This document shows, piece by piece, positions 17,155-25,419 of a stretch of 64,000 bases of DNA. The notes under the pieces were generated by a model. It saw nothing but the letters and a program-made list of their open reading frames with translations. It was not told where the DNA came from and did not search any database. This stretch comes from Hymenobacter sp. IS2118 (GTDB lineage Bacteria > Bacteroidota > Bacteroidia > Cytophagales > Hymenobacteraceae): positions 1 through 64,000 of the forward strand of contig NZ_JNLX01000182.1 of NCBI RefSeq assembly GCF_000715495.1. The letters run 5' to 3'. The first letter of the stretch is position 1. Each line of letters starts with the position of its first letter. The position numbers and the translations under genes are program-made.

Positions 17155-17748
17155 ATGACAACCTATAAATGCCTGCTGCAGCGCGAATTTACCTGGGAAA
17201 ACTACCGGCTGATTCCCATTCGCTACGACGACCGGGAGGCCATTCGGGCGTGGCGCAATGCGCAGCTGGACGTATTGCGCCAGGCCGCGCCGCTGACGGC
17301 CGCGCAGCAGGAAGCGTATTTCCAGCGCGTGGTGCTGCCGTTGTTCGACCAGGAGCAGCCGGGCCAACTGCTGTTCTCGCTTTTGCACGATGATGAATTA
17401 GTGGCCTACGGCGGGCTGGTGCACATTTCATGGCCCGACGGCCGGGCCGAGGTGTCGTTTCTGGCCGACCCTGTTCGGGCGGCCGAGCCGGCTACTTACC
17501 GGCAGGATTTTCGGGCGCACCTGCGGCTGCTGGGCCAGGTGGCGTTTGAGGCACTGCAATTCAACCGCTTATTCACTGAAACTTATGACATCCGGCCGGC
17601 GCACGTGGCCATTCTGGAAGCGGCCGGATTTCGGTTGGAAGGCCGCTTGCGGGAGCATGTGCAGCTAAAGCCGGGTACTTTTGCCGACTCACTGATGCAC
17701 GGCCAGCTGGCCGCCGACTATGCCACAACCTTTGATTCTGCCCTTTAA
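17155..17748 (+). CDS. pseH: GNAT acetyltransferase, PseH-like
   Basis: GCN5-related N-acetyltransferase fold protein of 197 aa. In the pseudaminic acid pathway PseH acetylates the 4-amino group of the PseC product, and this is the only GNAT in the cluster. The N-terminal TWENYRLIPIRYDDREAIRAWRN resembles the ribosomal-protein/PseH branch (split here: motif around residues 13-35). A late ILEAAGFRLEGRLREHV (near 160-176) is the typical GNAT motif B end. The acetyl-CoA loop is less clear than usual. Its last 29 bases overlap the next gene, showing coupling to the epimerase/ATP-grasp fusion. Assignment to PseH rests largely on context. Confidence 0.72.
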   Translation: MTTYKCLLQREFTWENYRLIPIRYDDREAIRAWRNAQLDVLRQAAPLTAAQQEAYFQRVVLPLFDQEQPGQLLFSLLHDDELVAYGGLVHISWPDGRAEVSFLADPVRAAEPATYRQDFRAHLRLLGQVAFEALQFNRLFTETYDIRPAHVAILEAAGFRLEGRLREHVQLKPGTFADSLMHGQLAADYATTFDSAL

Positions 17749-19678
17749 ACGAGTTTTCATCAGCGGCGGCGCCGGCGTGATTGGCCAGGAAATGGTGCGC
17801 TGCCTGGCCGCGCTGCCCGCCGATATTCAGGTGCTGGTGGGCGACCTTAAGCCCCGGCCGGCTGATTTTCCGGTCCGCTTCCAGTACCGCCAGGGCGACC
17901 TGAACCTACTGACCGAAGCAGAAATCGGCGCTTTTGCCCCCGACCTGTTCATTCACCTGGCCGCTACCTTCGAGCGTTCCACCGAAACCTACGGGTTTTG
18001 GGAGGAGAACTTTCAGCACAATGTGCGCCTCAGCCACCATTTAATGACGGTGCAAAAGGACCTGCCTTCGCTGCGGCGCGTGGTATTTGCCTCCAGCTAC
18101 CTCATCTACGACCCGGCGCTGTACAATTTTGTCGAGGTGCCAGCCCAGCCCCGCAGCCTGCGCGAAGACGACCCCATTGCGCCCCGCAACCTCACGGGTA
18201 TGGCCAAGCTGGCCCATGAAATTGAGCTGCGCTTCCTGCAAACCTTCCGGGCCGGGCAGTTCAGCACCGCCATTCCGCGCATCTACCGCGGCTACGGGCG
18301 CAACGGGCGCGACATCACCTCGCGCTGGGTGCGCATGCTGCTGGCCGGGGAGGAAATCACCGTTTATGGGGCCGAATCGTACTTCGACTACCTCTACGCG
18401 GCCGACACGGCCGAGGGCCTGCTCCGGCTGGCGGCGGCCGAAACCGTTACGGGCATCATCAATTTCGGTACCGGCATGGCGCGCCGCGTGGCCGATGTGG
18501 TGGAGGTGCTACGCCAGAATTTCCCCGACCTGCGCGCCAATTACGTGGCTTCCGACATTCCCTTCGAAGCCTCGCAGGCCGACATGACCCTGTGGAAAAG
18601 CCACGTCGACTGGCTGCCGCCCACGTCCTTGGAAATGGCCATCCCCGAAATCATTGCCTACGAAAAAAGCCGCGCAGCCACGGCCACAATAGCCCCGGTG
18701 CCCGGCCATATCCTCGTCAGCAGCGCGGCGGCCAAAGTGCCATTGGTGCAGGCCGTGCGTGCGGCGGCCCAGCGCCTGAACCCCGCGATAAAAGTGGTGG
18801 CCGGCGACCTGAACCCGGCCTGCCTGGCCCGGCACGTGGCCGATGCCTTCTGGCACATGCCGACCACGACCGACGAGCACCTGGCCAATATTATTGCCTA
18901 TTGCCAGACGCACGGCATCGGCTACGTTGTGCCGACCCGCGATGGCGAGCTGCCTTTCTGGAGCCGGCACCGCGCCGCCCTGGCCGAGGCCGGGATTGCG
19001 GTGCTGGTGAGTGCGCCCGAGGCCGTGCAGCGCTGCCTCGACAAGCTGGAATTTGCCACGTTTGGGCGCGAAAACGGCCTCCCCGTTATTACCACTGCGC
19101 TCTCGCTGGATGGCCTGACCGATGGCGGGCGGCAGCCGGGCCTGGTGCCCGCCGGTTTCGTAGTGAAAGAACGCAACGGCGCCGGCTCCCTCAGCTTGGG
19201 TCTGAACCTGTCCGAAGCCGCCGCGCTGGCCCACGCACGAGGCCTTCAAGCTCCTGTCTTCCAGCCCTTCATCAAAGGTCAGGAAATCAGCGTGGATGCC
19301 TACGTGGGGCGCAACGGCCGCGTCCACGGCCTCGTGCCGCGCACCCGCGACGTAGTGGTGCGCGGCGAATCGCAGGTAACCACCACGCTCCCGGACGCAG
19401 CGCTCATCGCCCGCCTCGTGCCCCTCGTCGAAAAGCTGGGTTTGTACGGGCCACTGGTGCTCCAGGCCCTGCTCACCGACGATGGCGCGCTGCAAATCAT
19501 CGAGTGCAACTGCCGCTTCGGCGGGGCTTCCACCCTGGGCATAGCGGCGGGGGTTGATTCGTTTTTCTGGTTTTTGCAGGAAGCCGCCGGGGCCGATTTA
19601 CAATATTTCCCGTTCCGCCCGGCAGCGGGCCCGCTGCGTCAGGTGCGCATGGCTTCTGATTTAGTCGTCAGTTGTTAG
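17720..19678 (+). CDS. Fusion of NAD-dependent epimerase and ATP-grasp ligase
   Basis: A 652-aa two-enzyme fusion. Residues 1-310 form an extended short-chain dehydrogenase/epimerase domain with GGAGVIGQ at 16-23 and FASSYLIYD near 123-131. The usual catalytic tyrosine of YxxxK is replaced: the site reads TGMAK (Thr159, Lys163). Residues 328-652 form an ATP-grasp domain like carbamoyl-phosphate synthase large-subunit/PylC enzymes: Lys483 in VVKERNGAGS for nucleotide, and Glu595/Asn597/Arg599 in ECNCRFGG for Mg-ATP. ATP-grasp enzymes join a carboxylate to an amine or similar nucleophile through an acyl phosphate. It overlaps the PseH-like gene by 29 bases and is followed by a HAD phosphatase. 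A modification of the nonulosonate or an intermediate is plausible but unproven. Confidence 0.85.
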   Translation: MPQPLILPFKRVFISGGAGVIGQEMVRCLAALPADIQVLVGDLKPRPADFPVRFQYRQGDLNLLTEAEIGAFAPDLFIHLAATFERSTETYGFWEENFQHNVRLSHHLMTVQKDLPSLRRVVFASSYLIYDPALYNFVEVPAQPRSLREDDPIAPRNLTGMAKLAHEIELRFLQTFRAGQFSTAIPRIYRGYGRNGRDITSRWVRMLLAGEEITVYGAESYFDYLYAADTAEGLLRLAAAETVTGIINFGTGMARRVADVVEVLRQNFPDLRANYVASDIPFEASQADMTLWKSHVDWLPPTSLEMAIPEIIAYEKSRAATATIAPVPGHILVSSAAAKVPLVQAVRAAAQRLNPAIKVVAGDLNPACLARHVADAFWHMPTTTDEHLANIIAYCQTHGIGYVVPTRDGELPFWSRHRAALAEAGIAVLVSAPEAVQRCLDKLEFATFGRENGLPVITTALSLDGLTDGGRQPGLVPAGFVVKERNGAGSLSLGLNLSEAAALAHARGLQAPVFQPFIKGQEISVDAYVGRNGRVHGLVPRTRDVVVRGESQVTTTLPDAALIARLVPLVEKLGLYGPLVLQALLTDDGALQIIECNCRFGGASTLGIAAGVDSFFWFLQEAAGADLQYFPFRPAAGPLRQVRMASDLVVSC

Positions 19679-19686
19679 CACTCAGG

Positions 19687-19826
19687 CGCCAACCTCACCC
19701 CCTAGCCCCCTCTCCCCAGGAGAGGGGGAACTAGTTTTTAGCTTTAGGCGCTGGTGACTAGTTTTTTAGAACTAGTGTTAGTTCCCCCTCTCCTGAGGAG
19801 AGGGGGTTAGGGGGTGAGGTTGGCGT
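19687..19826. repeat. Inverted repeat of the CCCCCTCTCC family
   Basis: Outer arms begin GCGCCAACCTCACCCCCTAG at 19687 and end with the reverse complement near 19826. Each arm also contains its own inner palindrome around CCCCTCTCC..GGAGAGGGG, and an ACTAGTTTT segment is mirrored in the middle. No open frame is contained. It separates the fusion gene from the HAD gene. Confidence 0.88.
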
Positions 19827-19875
19827 CTGGGTGCGCCCATATGAATAACCAGAGACAACCAAACCCTGCTCAACC

Positions 19876-20571
19876 ATGCCCGTTCTCGTTTTCGACCTCG
19901 ACGACACGCTCTATCCCGAGCTGAGCTACGTGCACAGCGGGTTTCGGGCCGTGGCCGCCATGCTGAGCCCGCTGCTGGCAGTGCCGGCCGAAACCCTGGC
20001 CGCAAGCATGATAGCCGAAGAAGCCACGCAGGGCCGCGGCCAGGTATTCGACAACGTGCTGCGCCAGCACGACCGCTGGAGCAAAATTTTGGTGGTCACC
20101 TGCTTGCGCACGTATCGGCAGCACCAACCCACATTGGCCCTCTACCCCGATGCCGCGCGGTGCCTGGCCCGATTTGCGGCCGAGCCGCTCTACCTCGTCA
20201 CCGACGGGCACAAGGAGGTGCAGGCCCGCAAAGTGGCCGCCCTGGACGTGCCCGCCCGCGTCCGCCACGCCTACCTCACCAACCGCTACGGCCGCCACCG
20301 GGCCAAGCCCAACCCGCACGTATTCCAACTCATTTGCCAGCGCGAGGACGTGGCGCCCGACCAGGTGCTGTACGTAGGCGACAACCCCCGCAAGGACTTC
20401 GTAGGCATCAAGCCCCTGGGTTTCAAAACCGTCCGCATCCTGCGCGGTAATTACGCGCATCTCGAAGCTGATGCCGCCCACGAAGCCCACCGCCGCATTC
20501 AAACCCTGGACGAGCTGACGGAGGAGTTTCTAACGTCGCTTTTCGCGCAGCCGGCGGGGTTGGTTGCGTGA
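19876..20571 (+). CDS. HAD-superfamily hydrolase
   Basis: Haloacid dehalogenase-type phosphatase of 231 aa. Motif I is VFDLDDTLYPE near residue 5 (nucleophile Asp7 and Asp9). Motif II is the Thr in LVTDGH near 112. Motif III is the Lys in RAKPNPHVF near 148, and motif IV is VLYVGDNPRKDF near 168-179. A helical cap lies between motifs I and II. In nonulosonate pathways a HAD phosphatase can remove the 9-phosphate from a sugar acid, but the PseI route does not need it. It may instead act with the upstream ATP-grasp fusion. Substrate not determinable. Confidence 0.85.
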   Translation: MPVLVFDLDDTLYPELSYVHSGFRAVAAMLSPLLAVPAETLAASMIAEEATQGRGQVFDNVLRQHDRWSKILVVTCLRTYRQHQPTLALYPDAARCLARFAAEPLYLVTDGHKEVQARKVAALDVPARVRHAYLTNRYGRHRAKPNPHVFQLICQREDVAPDQVLYVGDNPRKDFVGIKPLGFKTVRILRGNYAHLEADAAHEAHRRIQTLDELTEEFLTSLFAQPAGLVA

Positions 20572-20627
20572 GGTGTATGTTCGAATTACCGTTTTCGTAA
20601 ACCCATGCTCGTATAGCCGACCAATGC

Positions 20628-21179
20628 TTATTGGATTTGGTATATCATTTCGTCCAAGGCCAGGCATACATTCTGTTTGCTGTCGGGCGATAACCGCAGG
20701 CTGTCTTGCAGGCAACCTATTTTCACCCTGTTGAGCACGCGAACCGCTTCTTCGTAGCTGCTGACTGCGAAAATGGTCGCATCCAGTCCCGGTCCGGGAG
20801 AAATCCTGAAATACAACGCTCCTTTCTGGTCTATGGGCGTGTAAGCCGTTGTCGTGAAGGGATGGCCAACCAGGCTCGTTTTCAAGAGGAAGGCAATAGA
20901 GTCGAACTCGGAACTGGACACGGTTGCCACCTCATCCAACGACCCTAAAAACAACTGGCTTCCGTTCCCACTGTGGACCACTATCCTTGCACCAATCCTC
21001 ACACTTTGAGGGTCGCCTAAGATGAGGATGTACCGCTTATCCGTCTGCGATTGGCTTAGGGGTATGGTTCCTGCCTGTTTCGTCGCTTGGCAGCTAATAA
21101 GTAGGATGGCTATTATTACAGGGAGGGCACACCGTTTGGCCAGTGCTGTGCAAGCCCTAGACAGCGTGCGTAATAACAT
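20628..21179 (-). CDS. Hypothetical lipoprotein
   Basis: A 183-aa protein of unknown function on the opposite strand within the glycan cluster. From the ATG at 21177-21179 the N-terminus (MLLRTLSRACTALAKR followed by a hydrophobic stretch ending LLISC) is a lipoprotein signal with the lipobox cysteine near residue 30. The longer frame to 21236 would bury this signal. The mature part has no motif I recognise. Base composition is visibly less GC-rich than the flanking genes, consistent with later acquisition. Confidence 0.68.
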   Translation of the reverse strand: MLLRTLSRACTALAKRCALPVIIAILLISCQATKQAGTIPLSQSQTDKRYILILGDPQSVRIGARIVVHSGNGSQLFLGSLDEVATVSSSEFDSIAFLLKTSLVGHPFTTTAYTPIDQKGALYFRISPGPGLDATIFAVSSYEEAVRVLNRVKIGCLQDSLRLSPDSKQNVCLALDEMIYQIQ

Positions 21180-21438
21180 CTTAAAAGTTGGCGTTGAGTT
21201 CGCTAATGATACGAACAAAAACCCTACTTTCCCCAAACTACCAACAGCTGCCCAACCACAGGTACGTACAGGTTTAAGAAACCAGTCTACGAATCAAAGT
21301 TTACGAAACGAACCAACCAAATGATTTTTCAAAAACTTAAATAGGCAATTCTAACCACCTGCAACGGGACTGGACAGTTTTGGATTGCAGTTCAAAAGCC
21401 GTTTCCCGTACGCAGCGCCGCTGGGAAAACCCAGTCCC

Positions 21439-21446
21439 TACCTTTG
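21439..21446 (+). promoter_or_regulatory. Candidate promoter of pseI
   Basis: TACCTTTG matches TAnnTTTG and lies 25 bases before the pseI start codon. It shows that pseI can be transcribed separately from the upstream pse genes. Confidence 0.55.
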
Positions 21447-21471
21447 CGGGCCTGATTGGCTTTCCCTGAAC

Positions 21472-22515
21472 ATGACTGAAATTACCATCGGCGGCCGGCC
21501 CGTCGGCCCCGCGCACAAGCCGTTTATCATCGCCGAAATGTCGGGCAACCACAACCAGAGCCTGGACCGCGCTTTGGCGCTAGTGGATGCGGCGGCGGCG
21601 GCCGGCGTTGATGCCCTCAAGCTGCAAACCTACACGGCCGATACCATCACGATGGACACCGGCTTTGCCATTGATGAGGAAGGGCAGTCGCTGTGGGAAG
21701 GCAAGAATCTGTACCAGCTGTATCAGGAAGCCCACACGCCCTGGGCATGGCACGCCGAGCTGTTTGCCCGCGCCCGGCAGCACGGCCTGCTGGCGTTCAG
21801 CTCGCCGTTTGATGAAACGGCGGTGGATTTTCTGGAGACGCTGGACGTGCCCGCCTACAAAATCGCCTCGTTTGAAAACGCCCATTGGCCGCTGCTGCGC
21901 AAGGTAGCCGCTACCGGCAAGCCCGTGATTGTGAGCACCGGCGCCGCCACCCTGGCCGAAATCGACGATGCCGTGCGGGTGCTGCGCGAAGCCGGTTGCC
22001 GCGAGCTGGTGCTGCTCAAATGCACCAGCACCTACCCCGCCTCGCCGGCCAACACCAACCTGCGCACCATTCCGGTGCTGGCCGAGACCTTCGGCTGCCC
22101 CATCGGCCTGAGCGACCACACGATGGGCGTGGGCGCGAGCGTGGCCGCCGTGGCCCTGGGCGCCTGCGTCATCGAAAAACACTTCACCCTAAGCCGGGCC
22201 GAGGGTGGCGTAGATGCCGCGTTTTCGCTGGAACCGCACGAGCTGAAAGCCCTGGTGGAGGAAACCGAGCGCGCCCATCAGGCCCTGGGCACGGTGCAGC
22301 TCTGCATCCAAACCGGCGAGGAGAAAAGCCGCCTCTACAAGCGCAGCATCTACGTGGCCAAACCCATTGCCGCGGGCGAGAAATTCACCGCCGACAACCT
22401 GAAAATCATCCGCCCCGGCGACGGCCTCTGGCCCCGCCACTGGGAAACCGTGCTGGGCCGCACCGCCACCCGCGACCTCAAACCCGGCACGCCGTTGACG
22501 TGGGAAGTGGTTTAG
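21472..22515 (+). CDS. pseI: Pseudaminic acid synthase PseI
   Basis: NeuB-type synthase of 347 aa that condenses phosphoenolpyruvate with a 6-deoxy-hexosamine to form the nine-carbon acid. The start is the ATG at 21472, 25 bases past a TAnnTTTG box; an upstream in-frame start at 21385 precedes that box. The TIM-barrel part opens with FIIAEMSGNHNQS (18-30), in the PseI rather than NeuB form, and includes LKCTSTYPAS, SDHTMG and IEKHFTLSR. The C-terminal SAF/antifreeze-like domain runs from about 285, with KRSIYVAKPIAAGE. Its stop codon is the first base triplet of an 8-bp tandem repeat tract. Confidence 0.95.
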   Translation: MTEITIGGRPVGPAHKPFIIAEMSGNHNQSLDRALALVDAAAAAGVDALKLQTYTADTITMDTGFAIDEEGQSLWEGKNLYQLYQEAHTPWAWHAELFARARQHGLLAFSSPFDETAVDFLETLDVPAYKIASFENAHWPLLRKVAATGKPVIVSTGAATLAEIDDAVRVLREAGCRELVLLKCTSTYPASPANTNLRTIPVLAETFGCPIGLSDHTMGVGASVAAVALGACVIEKHFTLSRAEGGVDAAFSLEPHELKALVEETERAHQALGTVQLCIQTGEEKSRLYKRSIYVAKPIAAGEKFTADNLKIIRPGDGLWPRHWETVLGRTATRDLKPGTPLTWEVV

Positions 22516-22562
22516 GGTAAGAGGGTAAGAGGGTAAGAGGGTAAGAGGGTAAGAGGGTAAGA
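22515..22562 (+). repeat. Tandem repeat, six copies of GGGTAAGA
   Basis: Six perfect 8-base copies directly after the pseI stop codon (last G shared) and 38 bases before the next gene. Copy-number change would alter the spacing in front of the transferase gene by 8 bases per unit. Confidence 0.95.
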
Positions 22563-22600
22563 GGGAGCTACTTTCAGCTGGGATTTTAGGTTTCGTACGC

Positions 22601-23935
22601 ATGTCAACTTCACCAACGACGACAACTCCTACCTTCCCACCCTCATACCCCCAAACCCTAATCCCCCGCCTGCGCGACATTTTGCAGCTGCGGTTTACGG
22701 CCATTTTTGCCGCGTTGCCGCCGGCCGCGCTGGCTGGTATTTCGCCCGCCAACCCGGTGAAGCGCTTGGCGCGGGTGCTGGGCTACGCGGGCCTGCGGCT
22801 GGTGGGCAACGTGTTCCGGCCCGTGCATTGCCCCGAAAACCTGCGCGGCGCCGTGTGGCTCTACGTGGTGAGTGCCAACAACTACGACGCCCTGGAATTT
22901 ATCCGTCAGGCCCGGCCCGATGCAGTGCTGGTAGCCGGGCAGGCGAAGAACATCGGGCGGTATAATGGTTCGGTAAACCGGCTGTCGCTGCGGCGCAAGC
23001 TGCTGTACTACTGGCAGTTTCCGGTTGCTTTTGCGGGCTTGCTGCAAACGGAGGGCAAGCGGGCGTGGCGGTTTTTTGATTTTATTTTTTACGCCATCGG
23101 CTACTACGAGGTGTACCGGCGGGCCCTGCGCCAGCACCGGCCCCGCGCCGTGGTGTTTTCCAACGACCACAACGACGACACCCGCTCGCTGCTGCTCGCC
23201 TGCCGGGCCGAAGGCGTGCCCACCGCCTACGTACAGCACGCCAGCGTAAGCGCCAATTTCCCGCCCCTGGGCTTCGACCTGAGCCTACTGGAAGGCCAGG
23301 ACGCGCTGGACAAATACCGCCTCTGCGGCCCCGTACACGGCCGCGTCGAGCTGGTGGGCATGCCCAAGGCCGATGCCTACCTGGCCCGCCGCAACACCGC
23401 GCCCGCCGTGCGCCGCGTGGGCCTGGCCTGCAACATTCACGACCCGCTGCCGGCCCTCACGGCCGCGCTGGTGCACCTCACGGCGGCCCTGCCCGAACTC
23501 ACCTTCACGCTGCGCCCCCACCCCAGCGACGGCCGCGACTTTGCGCCGCTCCGGCAGTTGCTGCCCGCGCTGGAATGGTCGGATGCGCGGCAGGAAAACG
23601 TGTTCGATTTCCTGCTGCGGCAGGATGCCTTGGTGGCCGCCGACACCTCCACGCACCTCGAAGCCACGCTGCTGAACGTGGCCAGCGTGTATTTCCGCTT
23701 CGGCACCAACCCGCTCACCGACGACTACTACGGCTACGCGGCCAGGGGCCTGGTAGCGCGGGCCGATACCCTGGAAGAGTTGGCCGACCAGCTGCGCACC
23801 TACGCCCGACACAAGCCCACCGACTTGTACCGCCGCGCCGCCTACTACAATGCTACCCTCGGCACCCCCGACGAAGGCCGGAGCCAGCCCCGCACCCTGG
23901 TCCTGCTCAACAACTGGCTCGAAAACCCGCAATAG
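22601..23935 (+). CDS. Putative GT-B glycosyltransferase of the nonulosonate cluster
   Basis: A 444-aa protein without a confident family name. The arrangement suggests a GT-B fold of the capsule/CDP-glycerol or polysialyltransferase-like type. It has a middle segment RPRAVVFSNDHNDDTRSL and an EGVPTAYVQHASVS segment, where aged acceptor-side histidines of such enzymes occur. The C-terminal part has LRPHPSDGRDF followed by VAADTSTHLEATLLNVASV, reminiscent of the HP and S-TH-E donor-binding pattern. A pseudaminyltransferase role is attractive because it directly follows pseI, but this is inference. The first 20 residues are Thr/Pro-rich and the true start could be further in. Confidence 0.68.
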   Translation: MSTSPTTTTPTFPPSYPQTLIPRLRDILQLRFTAIFAALPPAALAGISPANPVKRLARVLGYAGLRLVGNVFRPVHCPENLRGAVWLYVVSANNYDALEFIRQARPDAVLVAGQAKNIGRYNGSVNRLSLRRKLLYYWQFPVAFAGLLQTEGKRAWRFFDFIFYAIGYYEVYRRALRQHRPRAVVFSNDHNDDTRSLLLACRAEGVPTAYVQHASVSANFPPLGFDLSLLEGQDALDKYRLCGPVHGRVELVGMPKADAYLARRNTAPAVRRVGLACNIHDPLPALTAALVHLTAALPELTFTLRPHPSDGRDFAPLRQLLPALEWSDARQENVFDFLLRQDALVAADTSTHLEATLLNVASVYFRFGTNPLTDDYYGYAARGLVARADTLEELADQLRTYARHKPTDLYRRAAYYNATLGTPDEGRSQPRTLVLLNNWLENPQ

Positions 23936-23963
23936 CCCGCGTGAGGTCGGGCCGGCACCGCCG

Positions 23964-23971
23964 TACTTTTG
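23964..23971 (+). promoter_or_regulatory. Candidate promoter with start codon five bases away
   Basis: TACTTTTG ends only five bases before the ATG at 23977. The expected transcription start falls on or next to the start codon, so the mRNA could be leaderless. Confidence 0.5.
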
Positions 23972-23976
23972 CCGCT

Positions 23977-25362
23977 ATGCCCGCCAATTCATCGCCTGCC
24001 GTTATACCGCCGCCAGCTGCCGCGCCCGTTTCCGGGGAAGTGCGGCTGGCGTACGTGCTCCGGCATTTCAGGCTGGCGTATGAGAACGTACCGGACGTGG
24101 AAATTGGCTACGCCGGGGCCGCTGCCATTACCATAGCGGATGGGGCAGCAGGATTTTTCCAGCAGCAAGCGCCCTATCCGCCCGCGCCCAATTTCCGCGA
24201 ATGGGCCGGGCAGCTGGTGCCTTTCTTCTTCGATAACCAGCCGGAAGCCGTGCTTCTGGGAAAATCACCTGGCAAGGCTCGCATTGGAGTTGATGTCATC
24301 TCGGCGGCATTTTATCTGCTTAGTGGCTGGCAGGAATATTTCTCGGAGGCACGCGACCAGCACGGGCGGTTTCCCTACGCCGCCAGCGTGCAAAAGCAGT
24401 ACAGTTTCGTGGCGCTACCCGTGGTCAACTATTACTTTGAGGTGCTGAAAACCGCCGTGGAGCACGTCACTGGGCAGGTACTACGGCCCAAAATTTGGCA
24501 GGAAGGCGCACCTTTCGCGGCCTTCGTCACGCACGATATCGACAACCTGCGGAGCGGCTGGAAAGCCCCGGCCAAAGCGGCTTTGCGGCGTGGGCAGCTC
24601 CTGAAATTCGGGCAGCTAGCCTGGCAGCATCTGACGCGGCCCGACGCCTGGGACAATCTGGAAGCCGTAGCGAATACCGTTGCAGCATACGAGGCCAAAT
24701 CCACGTTTTTCATACTGCCCAGTCAGCAAACCGGTGCCAACGGCGTGCGGAATGCGGATTATCAGCTAACCCCACGGCTGAGGCGCCAGCTGCAAACCCT
24801 GGCGGCTCAGGGCTGCGAGCTGGCCCTGCACGGCAGCATCGGCACGGCTACTGATTTCGGTTCGCTACGGTCAGATTGGAAAAACCTGGGCGTGCCCAAG
24901 ACCACCGGCAACCGCTTCCACTACCTGAGCTGGGAGCCGCGCCGCACGCCGGGCGTGCTGGAGGCCGCTCTGGAACTAGGCATCGGCTACGATACCAGTC
25001 TGGGTTTTGCCGAACATTTCGGGTTTCGCAATTCCTATTGCCACCCGTTCTATCCCTTCAATTTTCAAACCGGCACGGGGCATGGTTTCCTGGAAATTCC
25101 CCTCAACGTGATGGATGCCACACTGCACCACCCGAACTACCTGCAGTTGGCGCCCGATGCCATATTGCCCGCGTTGCGCCCCATGCTGGCCGAAGTGGAA
25201 AAGTTTGGCGGCGTGGCCACCATCCTCTGGCATAATGACCATTTCGACCCCGCCAACACCGCCACCGGCCCCCGCCAATTTGCCGAGCTGATGGACTACC
25301 TGCAACAACGAAAAGCGGCGTTTCTTACCGGCCGCGAAATCCAGCAGCAAATCACGCCGTAG
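23977..25362 (+). CDS. Polysaccharide deacetylase family protein
   Basis: A 461-aa protein with an N-terminal domain of about 170 residues and a C-terminal NodB-like deacetylase domain. The metal site is suggested by FVTHDIDN (Asp187 and Asp189 region, 183-190) and ELALHGSIGT (His285), with a late ILWHNDHFD motif. Such proteins remove N- or O-acetyl groups from surface polysaccharide, or act as inactive relatives. The start is the ATG at 23977. The frame stays open upstream to 23575, but that part overlaps the preceding transferase gene and is not protein-like. No signal peptide is visible, so it may act in the cytoplasm. Confidence 0.84.
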   Translation: MPANSSPAVIPPPAAAPVSGEVRLAYVLRHFRLAYENVPDVEIGYAGAAAITIADGAAGFFQQQAPYPPAPNFREWAGQLVPFFFDNQPEAVLLGKSPGKARIGVDVISAAFYLLSGWQEYFSEARDQHGRFPYAASVQKQYSFVALPVVNYYFEVLKTAVEHVTGQVLRPKIWQEGAPFAAFVTHDIDNLRSGWKAPAKAALRRGQLLKFGQLAWQHLTRPDAWDNLEAVANTVAAYEAKSTFFILPSQQTGANGVRNADYQLTPRLRRQLQTLAAQGCELALHGSIGTATDFGSLRSDWKNLGVPKTTGNRFHYLSWEPRRTPGVLEAALELGIGYDTSLGFAEHFGFRNSYCHPFYPFNFQTGTGHGFLEIPLNVMDATLHHPNYLQLAPDAILPALRPMLAEVEKFGGVATILWHNDHFDPANTATGPRQFAELMDYLQQRKAAFLTGREIQQQITP

Positions 25363-25419
25363 CCCACTCAGTTACTCTATCACTCAGTCGCTCCTTCACT
25401 CCCTCACTCCGTCACTCTT

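Noticed and set aside
22515..22562. Possible CRISPR-like array at the tandem repeat
   Set aside because: Units are 8 bases, contiguous, without spacers, and no cas gene is near.
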